From Halomonas denitrificans (GTDB lineage Bacteria > Pseudomonadota > Gammaproteobacteria > Pseudomonadales > Halomonadaceae), in assembly GCF_003056305.1 (NCBI RefSeq), contig NZ_PYVX01000003.1, positions 1 to 64,000 on the forward strand: a DNA stretch of 64,000 nucleotides. The letters run 5' to 3'. A program made the position numbers and the translations under genes. Each line of letters starts with the position of its first letter. The stretch's first letter is position 1. The notes below the pieces were generated by a model. That model searched no databases, was not told where the DNA came from, and worked only from the letters and a program-made list of their open reading frames with translations. Below, one piece after another: positions 29,112-46,351 of the stretch.

Positions 29112-31634
29112 TTAGAGCGTCCGCTCGACCTTGACCTGGTCGAAGACCTCGATCTTGTCGCCGACCTGGACGTCGTTGTAGTTCTTCACGCCGATGCCGC
29201 ACTCCATGCCGTTGCGCACTTCCTGGACGTCGTCCTTGAAGCGGCGCAGCGACTCGAGCTCGCCCTCGTAGATCACCACGTTGTCGCGCAGCACGCGGAT
29301 CTTCTTGTTGCGATGCACGCTGCCCTCGACGACCATGCAGCCGGCCACGGCGCCGATCTTCGGTGCGCGGAAGACGTCGCGGACCTCGGCCACGCCGACG
29401 ATCTCTTCCTTCCACTCCGGGGCCAGCATGCCGCTCATGGCCTGCTTGACCTCGTCGATCAGCTGGTAGATCACGCTGTAGTAGCGCAGATCCAGGCCTT
29501 CCCGCTCGATGATCTCGCGAGCCGCGGCGTCGGCACGCACGTTGAAGCCGACCACGATGGCGTCACTGGCGAGCGCCAGGTTGGCGTCGGTGCCGGTGAT
29601 GCCGCCGACGCCGGAGGAGACCACGGCCACCTCGACCTCGTCCGTGGAGAGCTCTTCCAGGGCGCCCTTGATGGCTTCCAGCGAGCCCTGCACGTCGGCC
29701 TTGAGCACGATGTTGAGCTTGGCGGCGACGTCCTGGCCCATCTGGCTGAACATGTTCTCCAGCTTGGCCTTCTGCTGGCGCGCCAGGCGCACCTCGCGGT
29801 ACTTGCCCTGACGGAAGTTGGCGACCTCGCGGGCCTTCTTCTCGTCGGCCAGCACCATGAAGTCGTCACCCGCCTCGGGGGTGCCGTCCAGGCCCTGGAT
29901 CTCCACCGGGGTGGAGGGACCGGCCTCGTCGACCTGCTTGCCCAGCTCGTTGGTCAGCGCACGCACGCGGCCGTAGTGCAGGCCGGCGAGCACGATGTCG
30001 CCCTTCTTCAGGGTGCCGTTCTGGACCAGCACGGTGGCCACCGGGCCGCGGCCCTTGTCCAGGCGCGACTCGACCACCACGCCCTTGCCGGGCGCCTCGG
30101 GCACGGCCTTGAGCTCGAGCACCTCGGAGACCAGCTGGATCGACTCCAGCAGCGCCTCGATGCCCTCCCCGGTGTGCGCGGAGACGTGCACGAACTGGGT
30201 GTCGCCGCCCCACTCCTCGGAGATGACGCCGTGCTGGGAGAGCTCGTTCTTGACCCGGTCCGGATCGGCGCCCGACTTGTCGATCTTGTTGACCGCGACC
30301 ACCATCGGCACCTCGGCGGCCTTCGAGTGCTCGATGGCCTCGATGGTCTGGGGCATGACGCCGTCGTCGGCGGCCACCACCAGCACCACCACGTCGGTGG
30401 CCTTGGCACCGCGGGCACGCATGGCGGTGAACGCCGCGTGGCCCGGGGTATCCAGGAAGGTCACGCCGCCGTGGTCGTCTTCCACGTGGTAGGCACCGAT
30501 GTGCTGGGTGATGCCACCCGCCTCGCCGGTGGCCACCTTGGCCTTGCGGATGTAGTCGAGCAGCGAGGTCTTGCCATGGTCGACGTGACCCATGACGGTC
30601 ACGACCGGCGAACGGGTGATCTCCTCGCCCTCGTAGGAGATGCCCTCGAGGACCTCGGTCTCCAGCGCATCGTCCTTGACCAGCTTGGGCGTGTGGCCCA
30701 TCTCCTCGACCACGATGGCCGCGGTGTCCTGATCGATGGTCTGGTTGATGGTCACCGCCGCGCCCATGGTGAACATGGCCTTGATGACCTCGTTCGCCTT
30801 GATCGACATCTTGTCGGCCAGGTCGGCAACGCTGATCGACTCGGGGATCGAGACCTCGCGGACGATCGGCTGGGTCGGCTTCTGGAAGCCGTGCTTGCCG
30901 CCGCCCTGGGTACCGCCGCCCCGGCGACCGCCGCGACGCTCGGCACGCTTGGCCTTCTTGCCGCCCCGGCGACGCTCCTCGCGGTCACCGCGATCGTCGT
31001 CGCGATCGTCACGGCCCTTCTTGCCGGCCTTGCCGCTGGCCTTCTTGACCGCGGCACGACGCGGCTCAGCACGCCCCTCCTTGGGGGGCGCCGGCGGCTC
31101 GTCGGGGGCTGGCTGGGTCTCCAGCTCCGGCACCGGGATCGCCGGCTCGCTGACGGCCTTCTCGGCCTCCAGCTTGGCGGCGGCCTCGCGCGCGGATTCC
31201 TCGGCGGCACGTGCCTTGGCTTCCTCGGCCTCGCGGGCATCCTTGGCGGCCTGGGCCTGCTGGGAATCGGCCATGTCGCCGACCAGCTGGCGCGGCCCGG
31301 CGTCGACCTCGGGCTCGCTCTTGGCGGTCTCTTCCTCGGCGCGCTTGACGTAGGTGCGCTTCTTGCGCACCTGCACCTCGATGCTCTTGCCACGCTCGCC
31401 TGTCTTGATGCGGCTGCGCGTCTTGCGCGTCAGGGTGATGCGGTTCTTCGCCGCCCCGGCGCCGGTGCCGCCGTGACTCTTGGTGAGATAGTCGAGCAGC
31501 TGGCGCTTGTCCTCTTCGGACACGGCGTCATTCTCGGCCTTCTGGCCGAGCCCTGCTTCCTTCATCTGCTCCAGCAGGCGAGGCACGTCGCGCCCCACCT
31601 TCGCTGCAAAATCCTTAACGGTCATTTCTGACAT
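29112..31634 (-). CDS. infB: translation initiation factor IF-2
   Basis: GTPase that brings fMet-tRNA to the 30S subunit and promotes subunit joining. 840 residues: an IF2_N domain (1-55), a long basic/acidic low-complexity linker (about 90-270, rich in Ala, Glu, Lys and Arg), the G domain with [20 protein letters not shown] and NKID, and domains II-IV. The ATG at 31634 follows GAGGAGGG; another in-frame ATG lies three codons downstream, and internal starts making shorter isoforms are known in E. coli. The initiator tRNA it uses is encoded upstream in the same cluster. Confidence 0.96.
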   Translation of the reverse strand: MSEMTVKDFAAKVGRDVPRLLEQMKEAGLGQKAENDAVSEEDKRQLLDYLTKSHGGTGAGAAKNRITLTRKTRSRIKTGERGKSIEVQVRKKRTYVKRAEEETAKSEPEVDAGPRQLVGDMADSQQAQAAKDAREAEEAKARAAEESAREAAAKLEAEKAVSEPAIPVPELETQPAPDEPPAPPKEGRAEPRRAAVKKASGKAGKKGRDDRDDDRGDREERRRGGKKAKRAERRGGRRGGGTQGGGKHGFQKPTQPIVREVSIPESISVADLADKMSIKANEVIKAMFTMGAAVTINQTIDQDTAAIVVEEMGHTPKLVKDDALETEVLEGISYEGEEITRSPVVTVMGHVDHGKTSLLDYIRKAKVATGEAGGITQHIGAYHVEDDHGGVTFLDTPGHAAFTAMRARGAKATDVVVLVVAADDGVMPQTIEAIEHSKAAEVPMVVAVNKIDKSGADPDRVKNELSQHGVISEEWGGDTQFVHVSAHTGEGIEALLESIQLVSEVLELKAVPEAPGKGVVVESRLDKGRGPVATVLVQNGTLKKGDIVLAGLHYGRVRALTNELGKQVDEAGPSTPVEIQGLDGTPEAGDDFMVLADEKKAREVANFRQGKYREVRLARQQKAKLENMFSQMGQDVAAKLNIVLKADVQGSLEAIKGALEELSTDEVEVAVVSSGVGGITGTDANLALASDAIVVGFNVRADAAAREIIEREGLDLRYYSVIYQLIDEVKQAMSGMLAPEWKEEIVGVAEVRDVFRAPKIGAVAGCMVVEGSVHRNKKIRVLRDNVVIYEGELESLRRFKDDVQEVRNGMECGIGVKNYNDVQVGDKIEVFDQVKVERTL

Positions 31635-31661
31635 TACGACCCTCCTCAGCCCGTGACCCGT

Positions 31662-33155
31662 TTACTGTTCGTTCTCGAACCATGGCGCACGGGCAGTCAT
31701 GATCAGTGCCGCGGCGCGCTCCTCGTCGATACCCTCGATGTCGGTCAGATCATCGACGGACTGCTCGGCCAGGTCCTCCATGGTGACAATGCCCCGACTG
31801 GCCAGAATGAAGGCCAGGTGACGCTCCATGCCGTCCATCTCCAGCAGGTCGTCGGCCGGCTGGGCGCCGTCGAGTTCCTCCTCGGAGGCGATGGCGAGGT
31901 TCAACAACTCGTCCTTGGCGCGAGCGCGCAGCTCTTCGATGAGATCCTCGTCGAACTCCTCGATCTCCAGCATCTCCTCGACCGGCACGTAGGCGACCTC
32001 CTCCAGGGAGGTGAAGCCCTCGTCCACCAGCAGGCGCGCCACGTCCTCGTCGATGTCCAGGTGCTGGATGAAGTGTTCGACGAGACTGTCCACTTCCTGG
32101 TCGCGCTTGGCCTCGGCCTCCTCCTCGGTCATGACGTTGAGACGCCAGCCGGTGAGCTCGGAGGCCAGGCGCACGTTCTGGCCGCTGCGGCCGATGGCCT
32201 GGGCCAGGTTGTCCTCGGCGACGGCCACGTCCATGGCGTGGGATTCCTCGTCGACGAGGATCGAGGCGACATCGGCCGGCGCCATGGCGTTGATCACCAG
32301 CTGGGCGGGATTGTCGTCCCACAGCACGATGTCCACGCGCTCGTTCTGCAGCTCCGAGGAGACCGCCTGCACGCGCGAGCCGCGCATGCCGACGCAGGCG
32401 CCGACCGGATCGATGCGACGGTCGTTGGTCTTGACCGCGATCTTGGCCCGGGAGCCCGGATCGCGCGCCGCGCCCTTGATCTCGATGAGCTGCTCGGCGA
32501 TCTCCGGCACCTCGATGCTGAACAGCTCGATGATCAGCTCCGGGCAGGTGCGCGAGAGGATCAGCTGGGCACCGCGGGCCTCGGCATCGACCTTGACCAG
32601 CAGCGCGCGGACCCGCTCGTTCATGCGGTAGCGCTCGCCCGGGATCATCTCGCTGCGCGGCAGGAACGCCTCGGCGTTCTCGCCCAGGTCGATGATCAGG
32701 CCGTCGCGGGTGGTCTTCTTGACGATGCCGGCGACCAGCTCGCCCTCGCGCTCGGCGTACTGGCGCACCACCTCGGCGCGCTCGGCCTCGCGCACCTTCT
32801 GCACGATGACCTGCTTGGCGGTCTGGGCGGCGATGCGGCCGAAGGCGGCATTCTCGATGCGCTCCTCGACCACGTCGCCGAGCCCCAGGGGCGGATCGCG
32901 GCGCTCGGCGTAGGAGAGCTTGATCTGGGCGTCGGGCCCGTCGAAGTCGTCGTCCTCGACCACCTCCCAGCGGCGGAAGGTCTCGTAATCGCCCGTGTGG
33001 CGATCGATGTGCACGCGCACGCTGGCTTCCTCGTCTTCGAAGCGCTTGCGCGATGCACTGGCCAGGGCCGCCTCGACGGCCTCGAAGATCACCTCGCGGG
33101 AGACCCCCTTCTCGTTGGAGATCGTGTCGACGACCGCCAGAATTTCTTTACTCAT
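31662..33155 (-). CDS. nusA: transcription termination/antitermination factor NusA
   Basis: RNA polymerase-binding factor acting in pausing, termination and, with NusB/E/G at boxA, rRNA antitermination; a boxA site is at the left edge of this window. 497 residues: N-terminal RNAP-binding domain, S1 domain (about 135-200), two KH domains (about 200-345, with [11 protein letters not shown]), and two acidic C-terminal repeats (about 365-490), as in E. coli. 27 bases upstream of infB. Confidence 0.97.
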   Translation of the reverse strand: MSKEILAVVDTISNEKGVSREVIFEAVEAALASASRKRFEDEEASVRVHIDRHTGDYETFRRWEVVEDDDFDGPDAQIKLSYAERRDPPLGLGDVVEERIENAAFGRIAAQTAKQVIVQKVREAERAEVVRQYAEREGELVAGIVKKTTRDGLIIDLGENAEAFLPRSEMIPGERYRMNERVRALLVKVDAEARGAQLILSRTCPELIIELFSIEVPEIAEQLIEIKGAARDPGSRAKIAVKTNDRRIDPVGACVGMRGSRVQAVSSELQNERVDIVLWDDNPAQLVINAMAPADVASILVDEESHAMDVAVAEDNLAQAIGRSGQNVRLASELTGWRLNVMTEEEAEAKRDQEVDSLVEHFIQHLDIDEDVARLLVDEGFTSLEEVAYVPVEEMLEIEEFDEDLIEELRARAKDELLNLAIASEEELDGAQPADDLLEMDGMERHLAFILASRGIVTMEDLAEQSVDDLTDIEGIDEERAAALIMTARAPWFENEQ

Positions 33156-33198
33156 GCCTTAGCCTCGCCAGTGAACCTGTCCTTATACACCGAGCTCG

Positions 33199-33657
33199 TC
33201 ACGTGAACTGCGGGACGACCCGCGCCTGATCGATGCCCTCGATGGGAAAGCAATACTCCTCGCCGTCGACCTGCAACAGCACCTCGTCATTCTCGACGCC
33301 TGCCAGCAGCCCCTTGAACTTGCGCCGGCCGTCGAAGGGCGCGCGCAGCTTCACGGTGACCACATGGCCGGCATACTGGGCGAACTGCTCGAGGGTGAAG
33401 AGCGGTCGATCCATGCCCGGCGAGGACACTTCCAGTCGATACTCGCCCGGCACCGGGTCCTCGACATCGAACACCGCGCTGATCTGACGACTGACGTCGG
33501 CGCAGTCGTCCACGCTTATCCCGTTCTCGTGGTCGATGTAGATCACCAGGCGGGAGTGTTTGCCCTGGGACAGATGATCGATGCCCCAGAGTTCGAACCC
33601 CATGGCCGAGACCACCGGTTCGATCAGCGCATGCAGCGCAGCATCCTTGATTGCCAC
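33199..33657 (-). CDS. rimP: ribosome maturation factor RimP
   Basis: Needed for early 30S assembly around S12. The 152-residue protein has [23 protein letters not shown], the conserved [11 protein letters not shown] motif and a C-terminal SH3-like domain. First protein gene of the rimP-nusA-infB-rbfA-truB run, 43 bases ahead of nusA and downstream of the fMet tRNA and its terminator. Confidence 0.96.
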   Translation of the reverse strand: MAIKDAALHALIEPVVSAMGFELWGIDHLSQGKHSRLVIYIDHENGISVDDCADVSRQISAVFDVEDPVPGEYRLEVSSPGMDRPLFTLEQFAQYAGHVVTVKLRAPFDGRRKFKGLLAGVENDEVLLQVDGEEYCFPIEGIDQARVVPQFT

Positions 33658-33779
33658 GGAAGAAAGCTCCTACAGCCGTTGCATCAGGCACCTGGCCGGG
33701 AGTTGAGAGAAGAGTCAGGTGGCTGATTGGCGTTGCCCGAGCAGCGCCGCCGGCATTTCCGGCTGGCAAGCTGCTAACA

Positions 33780-33807
33780 AAAAGCCCCTTCACAGGAAGG
33801 GGCTTTT
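33780..33807 (-). terminator. terminator between tRNA-fMet and rimP
   Basis: 11-bp stem (33780-33790 with 33797-33807) with GCCCCTT arms and a CTTTTTG tail on the minus strand. It separates the tRNA transcript from rimP, though some readthrough is usual at this locus in E. coli. Confidence 0.9.
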
Positions 33808-33875
33808 ACAAGAAACCTGTATACCACTTCGGCACTCTGGCACGCCCCTGATGCTGCGCATGCCTGCCAAGAAGA

Positions 33876-33952
<77 letters not shown>

Positions 33953-34059
33953 TCAATCTAGGTCGGTGATTGTAAGCCCACATGACCTGTTGGTCAAGCG
34001 GCAACACCGCATTCTGCCAATCCTGCTTCGAAGGCGCGAAAGGTTCGCTTGCTTCGATT

Positions 34060-34146
34060 TGGTGCCGAAGGCGGGACTTGAACCCGCACGACCGTAAGGT
34101 CACTACCCCCTCAAGATAGCGTGTCTACCAATTCCACCACTTCGGC
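34060..34146 (-). tRNA. tRNA-Leu (GAG)
   Basis: 87-base class II tRNA with encoded CCA, acceptor GCCGAAG/CTTCGGC, long variable arm, anticodon loop CTTGAGG (anticodon GAG, reads CUC/CUU) and T loop GTTCAAG. It lies between secG and tRNA-fMet, the same place as in pseudomonads. Confidence 0.96.
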
Positions 34147-34171
34147 ATCGGGGAGGCTGGATCAAGACGAC

Positions 34172-34531
34172 TCAGTCGCCGCTTTCCTCCAGCACTGGCG
34201 CAGTATTATCCATATCACTGCTGCCTTCGTCAAGGGTCGGAACGGCATTCTGCTGCTCGATCAGTTCGGCATCGGGAATGCCGGCCTCGGGCGCATCGCC
34301 GGCCTGGGACGCGAAGTACGCCAGGGTCAGCGAGGTGGCGAAGAAGGCCACGGCCAGAAGGCCGGTGAACTTCGCCAGGAAGTTACCGCTGCCCCGCGAG
34401 CCGAACACGGTCTGGGAGGCACCGCCGCCGAAGGCGGCACCGGCTTCGGCGCCCTTGCCCTGCTGCAGCAGGATCAGGACGACCAGGGCGATGGCGATCG
34501 CCACGTGGGTCATGAGAATGGCAACTTGCAT
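34172..34531 (-). CDS. secG: preprotein translocase subunit SecG
   Basis: Inner-membrane auxiliary subunit of SecYEG. The 119-residue protein has two membrane segments (about 3-22 and 52-74) flanking the conserved LLQQGKGAEAGAAFGGGASQ loop; the acidic, low-complexity C-terminal tail is typical. Four bases after tpiA, followed by the two tRNA genes. Confidence 0.95.
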   Translation of the reverse strand: MQVAILMTHVAIAIALVVLILLQQGKGAEAGAAFGGGASQTVFGSRGSGNFLAKFTGLLAVAFFATSLTLAYFASQAGDAPEAGIPDAELIEQQNAVPTLDEGSSDMDNTAPVLEESGD

Positions 34532-34535
34532 GGAT

Positions 34536-35285
34536 TCAACCTGCTGACTGACAAATGGCTAGGAAATCGTCGACCTTGAGGGAGGCTCCCCCCACCAGGC
34601 CGCCGTCGATGTCGGGCTGGGCGAGCAGCTCGGCGGCATTATCCGCCTTCATGCTGCCGCCGTACAGCAGACGCATGCCGGCGGCGAGCGCCTCGTCGTG
34701 GCGCGCCAGGCGCGCGCGCAGGGCCGCGTGTACCGCCTGCGCCTGCTCGGGGGTGGCGGTGCGGCCGGTACCGATCGCCCAGACCGGCTCATAGGCGACG
34801 ATCAGGCGCGGCCGCTGGGTCGCGTCGAGGGCCTCGACGACCGCCTCGAGCTGGCCCAGCACCACCGCCTCGGTGCGGCCGGCCTCGCGCTCCTCGAGGG
34901 TCTCGCCGACGCAGAGCACCGGGGTGAGCCCCTCGTGGAGCGCCGCCTGGACCCGCGCCAGCACCGCCGCGTCGTCCTCGCCGAACAGGGCGCGGCGCTC
35001 GGAGTGGCCGACCAGCACCAGGCGGGCGCCGCACTCGCGCAGCATGGCGCCGCTGACCTCGCCGGTGAAGGCGCCGGCGGGCCGATCGCTGAGCGTCTGG
35101 GCGCCCACCATCACGGCGGTCTCGCCCAGCGCCTGGGCCGCGGCGCCCAGGTAGGGGAAGGGCACCATCAGGGCCACCTCGACGTTCACGGGCAGGGAGA
35201 CGCCGGCGAAGGCCCGGCCGAACTCCTCGACCAGGGACAGGGAGCCGTTCATCTTCCAGTTCCCGGCGATCAGCGGCATGCGCAT
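34536..35285 (-). CDS. tpiA: triosephosphate isomerase
   Basis: Interconverts dihydroxyacetone phosphate and glyceraldehyde 3-phosphate. 249 residues: N9/K11 in AGNWKMNG, catalytic His in VLVGHSERR and catalytic Glu in AYEPVWAIGTG, plus the C-terminal phosphate-gripper LYGGSMKADN and GGLVGGASL. The ATG at 35285 is preceded by GAGGAAG. Located between glmM and secG as in many gammaproteobacteria. Confidence 0.97.
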   Translation of the reverse strand: MRMPLIAGNWKMNGSLSLVEEFGRAFAGVSLPVNVEVALMVPFPYLGAAAQALGETAVMVGAQTLSDRPAGAFTGEVSGAMLRECGARLVLVGHSERRALFGEDDAAVLARVQAALHEGLTPVLCVGETLEEREAGRTEAVVLGQLEAVVEALDATQRPRLIVAYEPVWAIGTGRTATPEQAQAVHAALRARLARHDEALAAGMRLLYGGSMKADNAAELLAQPDIDGGLVGGASLKVDDFLAICQSAG

Positions 35286-35365
35286 GGAGCTTCCTCTTTC
35301 AAGGTGGTGCGAAATGGTATAGGAGGGGCCCAGCCAAGACAACCAGCCCCGGCGGGCGGGCCCGC

Positions 35366-36715
35366 TCAGCCGAGCAGCGCCTCGACGTCGTCGGCCAGGC
35401 GCCGCGCCAGGCCGTCGACGTCCAGGTGCGCCCGCCCCTCGACCATCACGCGGATCAGCGGCTCGGTGCCCGAGGCGCGCAGCAGCACCCGCCCCTGATC
35501 GCCGAGCTCCGCCTCCAGGGCGCTGACCGCCTGCTTGAGCGACGCCTGCTCGAGCAGCGCCTTGGCATCGCTGCCCGGCGTCAGGCGCACGTTGACCAGC
35601 GCCTGGGGCGCCTTCTCCAGCCCGGCGAGCAGGTGGCCGAGCGACTCGCCCTCGCGGACCATGATCGCCAGTACCTGCAGCGCCGAGACGATGCCGTCGC
35701 CGGTGGTCTGCACGTGGCCGCAGACGATGTGCCCGGAGGACTCGCCGCCCAGCTGCCAGCCGTTGGCCGCCAGGCGCTCCATGACGTAGCGGTCGCCGAC
35801 CTTGGCGCGCTCGAAGGGGATCTCGAGCGACTCCATGGCGGTGGCGAGGCCGAAGTTGGACATCAGGGTGCCCACCACGCCGCCGTTCAGGTCGCCCCGG
35901 GCGTGGCGATCACGGGCGATCAGGTAGAGGATGTCGTCGCCGTCGATCTCGCGGCCGTCGGCATCCACCAGCAGCACCCGGTCGCCGTCGCCGTCGAAGG
36001 CCACGCCGAGGTCGGCGCCCTGCGCGACGACCGCCTTGCTCAGGGCCTGGGGATGGGTCGAGCCCACCGCCTGGTTGATGTTGAGGCCGTCGGGCGAGGC
36101 GCCGATCAGGCTGACCTCGGCGCCCATCTCGCGAAACACGCTGGGGGCGATGTGGTAGGTGGCGCCGTGGGCGCAGTCGACCACCATCTTCAGGCCGTGC
36201 AGGCTGACCCGGTCGGGAATGGTCGACTTGCAGAACTCGATGTAGCGGCCGGGGGCGTCATCGACCCGCGTCGCCTTGCCCAGCCGGGACGGCCCCACGG
36301 TGGTCAGCGGCTCCTCGAGCATCGCCTCGATCTCGGCCTCGACCGCGTCGGCCAGCTTGGTGCCGGCGGCGGAGAAGAACTTGATGCCGTTGTCCTGGAA
36401 GGGGTTGTGCGAGGCCGAGATGACGATGCCCGCGTCGGCACGGAAGGTGCGGGTCAGGTAGGCGATGGCCGGGGTCGGCATCGGCCCCAGCAGCATCACG
36501 TCGACGCCGGCGGCGGAGAGCCCGGACTCCAGCGCCGACTCGAACATGTAGCCGGAGATCCGCGTGTCCTTGCCGATCATCACCCGCGCCCGTCCGGTCT
36601 CGCGGGTCAGCACGCGACCGGTGGCCCAGCCCAGCTTGAGCATGAAGTCGGCGGTGATGGGGGGCTCCCCCACGGTGCCGCGGATACCGTCGGTGCCAAA
36701 GTAGCGTCTAGTCAT
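35366..36715 (-). CDS. glmM: phosphoglucosamine mutase
   Basis: Converts glucosamine-6-phosphate to glucosamine-1-phosphate for UDP-GlcNAc synthesis. 449 residues with phosphoserine Ser102 in VISASHNPF (the same number as in E. coli), the metal loop DGDGDR and the C-terminal phosphate-binding [12 protein letters not shown]. It overlaps the folP stop by eight bases, indicating coupling. Confidence 0.97.
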   Translation of the reverse strand: MTRRYFGTDGIRGTVGEPPITADFMLKLGWATGRVLTRETGRARVMIGKDTRISGYMFESALESGLSAAGVDVMLLGPMPTPAIAYLTRTFRADAGIVISASHNPFQDNGIKFFSAAGTKLADAVEAEIEAMLEEPLTTVGPSRLGKATRVDDAPGRYIEFCKSTIPDRVSLHGLKMVVDCAHGATYHIAPSVFREMGAEVSLIGASPDGLNINQAVGSTHPQALSKAVVAQGADLGVAFDGDGDRVLLVDADGREIDGDDILYLIARDRHARGDLNGGVVGTLMSNFGLATAMESLEIPFERAKVGDRYVMERLAANGWQLGGESSGHIVCGHVQTTGDGIVSALQVLAIMVREGESLGHLLAGLEKAPQALVNVRLTPGSDAKALLEQASLKQAVSALEAELGDQGRVLLRASGTEPLIRVMVEGRAHLDVDGLARRLADDVEALLG

Positions 36716-37571
36716 GCGAAGCGCCTTCCTCGAGTACGGCCCAGGTCATGTTCACCGCGTCCACGTGGGGCCCCACGTCGTGAACGCGCAGGATACGGGC
36801 GCCACGCTCCACCGCCAGGGCGGAGAGCGCCAGGCCGCCGGCGAGGCGCTCCTCCACCGGCCGCCCCAGCACCTTGCCGATCATGCTCTTGCGCGACATG
36901 CCGACGAGCAGCGGCAGGCCGAGCCCCGCCACGCGCTCCATCTGCTTGAGCAGGCGCAGGTTGTGCTCCACCGTCTTGGCGAAGCCGAAGCCGGGGTCGA
37001 GCAGCAGGCGCTCGCGGCGCAGCCCGGCGGCCTCGCAGGCCGCCACCCGCTGCGCCAGGAAGTCGGCCACCGCCTCCTCCACCGGCACCTCATAGTGCGG
37101 GTCCTGCTGCATGTCGCCGGGCTCGCCGAGCATGTGCATCAGGCACACCGGCAGGCCACTGGCGATGGCCGCCGACAGCGCGCCCTCGCGGCGCAGGTTG
37201 CGCACGTCGTTGATCATGCCCGCCCCGGCCTCGGCCGTCGCCGTCATCACCTCGGGCGTGCTGGTGTCCACCGAGACCAGGGCATCGAACTCACGCACCA
37301 GCGCCTCGACCACCGGCACCACCCGATCCAGCTCCTGCTGGACCGACACCGGCTCGGCGCCCGGGCGCGTGGACTCGCCGCCCACGTCGATGATCGCGGC
37401 CCCTTCGGCCAGCATGCGCTCGGCATGGCGCAGGGCGTCGTCCGGCACCGCGTGGCGCCCGCCGTCGGAGAAGGAGTCGGGGGTGACGTTGAGGATCCCC
37501 ATGACGCGGGGAAAGGAGAGGTCGAGGCGGTGCCGGCCGCACTGCAGGTGGGTCGCTGTGCTGGTATCCAT
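36708..37571 (-). CDS. folP: dihydropteroate synthase
   Basis: Condenses p-aminobenzoate with the pterin pyrophosphate made by FolK; target of sulfonamides. The 287-residue TIM-barrel has [15 protein letters not shown] near the N terminus, [11 protein letters not shown], and [11 protein letters not shown] and GMSRKSMIG near the C terminus. Placed between ftsH and glmM, its conserved site. Confidence 0.97.
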   Translation of the reverse strand: MDTSTATHLQCGRHRLDLSFPRVMGILNVTPDSFSDGGRHAVPDDALRHAERMLAEGAAIIDVGGESTRPGAEPVSVQQELDRVVPVVEALVREFDALVSVDTSTPEVMTATAEAGAGMINDVRNLRREGALSAAIASGLPVCLMHMLGEPGDMQQDPHYEVPVEEAVADFLAQRVAACEAAGLRRERLLLDPGFGFAKTVEHNLRLLKQMERVAGLGLPLLVGMSRKSMIGKVLGRPVEERLAGGLALSALAVERGARILRVHDVGPHVDAVNMTWAVLEEGASHD

Positions 37572-37596
37572 CGTCTTCCTGTTGGTCGAACGGCAA

Positions 37597-37616
37597 AGGC
37601 GCCCCGCAGGGCGCCT
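37597..37616 (-). terminator. hairpin after ftsH
   Basis: 8-bp stem (37597-37604 with 37609-37616), 4-base loop and a short TTT tail on the minus strand, about 20 bases after the ftsH stop. Probably a partial terminator before folP. Confidence 0.5.
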
Positions 37617-37636
37617 GAGAGTGCTGCCTGGGCGGC

Positions 37637-39601
<1,965 letters not shown>

Positions 39602-39801
39602 GGGACTACCCTCATTGCAAGAATCTGTCGGCCGAAAATGCCTGGTCCTTCGACACTACATGAGCGGCACATGTTCAGCCAGCCTGGGGCCGGAGCGGGA
39701 ATGCCCTCCACTGTGACACAGTCGCGGCATCCTGTCCGGCCATCGGCCCATTAGGCGCCGCCTATCGTGGCAGCGCCCCGTATTGCCGCCGAGGCCACGC
39801 C

Positions 39802-40482
39802 TCAGCCGCGAAATCCTTCCGCCAGCAGGTACACCTCCCGCGAGCGGGGCCGGGAGGCCTCCGGCTTGCGCGTCACCACCCGCGTGAAGCTGCCGCGCAG
39901 CTCCTTCAGGAACTCGTCGAACCCCTCGCCCTGGAAGACCTTGGCCAGGAAGGTACCGCCGGGTGACAGCGTCTGGCGCGCCAGGTCGAGGGCCAGCTCC
40001 ACCAGGTACATCGCCTGGGGCTGGTCGATGGCGGCCATCCCACTCATATTGGGGGCCATGTCCGACATCACAAGGTCGACCGGCCGATCGCCGAGGGTTT
40101 CGAGGATCGCCTCGAGCACGTGCGCCTCGGTGAAGTCGCCCTGGATGAAGTCGACGTCGGCCAGGGCGTCCATCTCGAGGATGTCCGAGGCGATCACCAC
40201 GCCGTTCGAGCCGATCTTCTCGGCGGCCACCTGGCTCCAGCCGCCCGGGGCGGCGCCCAGGTCGATCACCGTCATGCCGGGTCGCAGCAGCTTGTCCTTC
40301 TCGTCCAGCGCCAGCAGCTTGTAGCTGGCCCGGCTGCGGTAGCCGTCCTGCCAGCTCTGCTGCACGAAGCGGTCGTCGAAGTGCTCCTTCATCCAGCCCT
40401 TGCTGGTCTTGCTGACGGAGGCCTTGCTGGCCGGCTTCTTGCCGGCAGCGCCCTTGGCGCGGGAAGCATGGGGACGTGCCAC
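39802..40482 (-). CDS. rlmE: 23S rRNA (uridine-2'-O-)-methyltransferase RlmE
   Basis: Methylates U2552 in the 23S A loop, a late 50S assembly step. The 226-residue protein has SAM motif [24 protein letters not shown] and the K-D-K-E catalytic set (Lys in SRASYKL, Asp in MSDMAP, Lys in LAKVFQG, Glu in RSREVYL). The basic N terminus is longer than in E. coli, so the start could be further downstream. Divergent from yhbY. Confidence 0.95.
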   Translation of the reverse strand: MARPHASRAKGAAGKKPASKASVSKTSKGWMKEHFDDRFVQQSWQDGYRSRASYKLLALDEKDKLLRPGMTVIDLGAAPGGWSQVAAEKIGSNGVVIASDILEMDALADVDFIQGDFTEAHVLEAILETLGDRPVDLVMSDMAPNMSGMAAIDQPQAMYLVELALDLARQTLSPGGTFLAKVFQGEGFDEFLKELRGSFTRVVTRKPEASRPRSREVYLLAEGFRG

Positions 40483-40674
40483 GGCATCACCTGTGAATGG
40501 CCATGAATGACAGGTAGTCGAGCGAAATCCGGGAAGACCCGAGGGAGGTGCGACGGGGTGCTGACCTGCGGACCCGGCCGGTGGAGAAGCAGGCGGGGCG
40601 GTAACGCGCTTTCGCCGCGGGGCGATTCACCGTACCATGTGCGCTGCGCGCCAACCGGGAAGAAGCAAGATACC

Positions 40675-41001
40675 ATGAGCTTGTCACAGGCACAAAAGAA
40701 AGCATTTCGCAGCATCGGCCACCACCTCGACCCCGTGGTCACGGTCGCCGAGAGCGGCGCCTCCGAGGGGGTGATCGCCGAACTCGACCGGGCCCTGCGC
40801 GACCACGAGCTGATCAAGGTCAAGCTCGCCCTGCCCGACCGCGACGACCGCGCGGCCATGCTCGACGAGCTGGTCGAGGCGAGCGGCGCCGAGCTGGTGC
40901 AGAAGATCGGCAAGATGGCCCTGCTCTATCGCCACAACCCCAGGGTCAACCCGAAGCTCTCCAACATCACCCGCTTCGAGGAGCACCACGGGCGGCGCTG
41001 A
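40675..41001 (+). CDS. yhbY: CRM-domain RNA-binding protein YhbY
   Basis: 108-residue single CRM domain protein associated with pre-50S ribosomal particles. Contains the family GxxG-type segment around KIGKMALLYRHNP. The ATG at 40675 is used because upstream in-frame sequence lacks similarity and the N terminus MSLSQAQKKAFRS matches the family. Divergent from rlmE, convergent with greA, as in E. coli and Pseudomonas. Confidence 0.93.
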   Translation: MSLSQAQKKAFRSIGHHLDPVVTVAESGASEGVIAELDRALRDHELIKVKLALPDRDDRAAMLDELVEASGAELVQKIGKMALLYRHNPRVNPKLSNITRFEEHHGRR

Positions 41002-41055
41002 GGCGCCCGACGCTCGCCAGGGGTCACGACCCGCGAGCGTCACGATCCGCCAAAA

Positions 41056-41090
41056 AGAAACCCCGCCGACGTCGGTCCGCGGGGTTTCTT
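41056..41090. terminator. bidirectional terminator between yhbY and greA
   Basis: AGAAACCCCGC (41056-41066) pairs with GCGGGGTTTCT (41079-41089); the loop can extend through CGACGTCG. A-rich on the left and T-rich (TTTCTTCTT) on the right, so it can act on both strands. Confidence 0.9.
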
Positions 41091-41093
41091 CTT

Positions 41094-41132
41094 GTCTGGC
41101 GTCTGCCTTTTGTCTGGCGTCTGGCGTCTGCC
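41094..41132. repeat. short heptamer repeats GTCTGGC/GTCTGCC
   Basis: Five heptamers start at 41094, 41101, 41112, 41119 and 41126, with TTTT between the second and third. Located in the yhbY-greA gap just beyond the terminator. No function is apparent. Confidence 0.7.
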
Positions 41133-41183
41133 CTGGCACTCGCCGCCCGCCAACGGGCGGCGGGGGCGCTGGTGGCTCGGCGC

Positions 41184-41656
41184 CTAGAGGTGCTCGACGC
41201 TCGAGATCTCGTACTCGACCTCGCCGCCGGGCGTCTTGACCACCACCACTTCGCCCTCCTCCTTGCCGATCAGGGCACGGGCGATGGGCGAGGTGACCGA
41301 GATGCGACGCTCCTTGATGTCGGCCTCGTCCTCGCCGACGATCCGGTAGGTGACCTCCTCGTCGTTGTCGAGGTTGATCAGGCCCACGGTGACGCCGAAG
41401 ATCACCTTGCCGGTCTGGGGCAGCTTGGTGACGTCGATCACCTGGGCGTTGGAGAGCTTGCCCTCGATCTCCTGGATGCGCCCCTCGATGAAGCCCTGCT
41501 GCTCACGAGCCGCATGGTACTCGGCGTTCTCCTTCAGGTCGCCGTGCTCGCGAGCCTCGGCGATGGCGGCGATCACCCGGGGACGCGCCTCGCCCTTCAG
41601 CTCCTCGAGCTCCTTGCGAAGCCGCTGCTCGCCGGCGACGGTCATCGGGACCTTGT

Positions 41657-41660
<4 letters not shown>
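41184..41660 (-). CDS. greA: transcription elongation factor GreA
   Basis: Rescues backtracked RNA polymerase by stimulating transcript cleavage. 158 residues, the standard length: N-terminal coiled coil with the acidic tip residues in [12 protein letters not shown], and a C-terminal FKBP-like domain. Its ATG overlaps the carB stop (ATGA), so it is coupled to carAB. Confidence 0.97.
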
Positions 41661-44887
<3,227 letters not shown>

Positions 44888-44941
44888 GACGGTTTCCGCG
44901 GCTAATCGATGAATGACGGTCTGATGTAGGGCGATTCGCGC

Positions 44942-46087
<1,146 letters not shown>

Positions 46088-46142
46088 TGTTAGGTCCTCC
46101 CAGTGTTAACCGCTCGTCAAGGAATGCCGTTCGCCGGGCCGC

Positions 46143-46229
46143 AAAAAAGCGGGACGAACCCGATGGCTAGACCGGTTTCATCCCGCTTGTTGTCATTCGC
46201 TCGGAATGCCTGGGCCGAAGCAACAAGCG
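46143..46229 (-). promoter_or_regulatory. candidate attenuator in the carA leader
   Basis: On the minus strand, arms AAGCGGGA (46181-46188) and TCCCGCTT (46147-46154), with an inner AACC/GGTT helix, form an intrinsic terminator followed by six T. Upstream, CGCTTGTTG (46221-46229) can pair with CAACAAGCG (46184-46192), which uses part of the terminator's 5' arm, so the two structures exclude each other. A 9-codon reading frame (46196-46167) starts in between and ends in the terminator loop, but has no good ribosome site. The terminator may alternatively just end the dapB transcript. Confidence 0.55.
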
Positions 46230-46351
46230 CTGTTGAGGGGGGCTTTCGCCCGTGCGCCCGGCCAAAATTTTGGGGATATTACAGGAAACGTTACCCCGCG
46301 ACTACCCCCTGCCGACTCCTGATCAGTGCCCAAGCCGGGGCTGATCCGGGA

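Noticed and set aside
46167..46196. Nine-residue leader peptide (MTTSGMKPV) in the carA leader
   Set aside because: It has no convincing ribosome site and no run of arginine or other regulatory codons, so it is mentioned only as part of the attenuator candidate and not listed as a gene.
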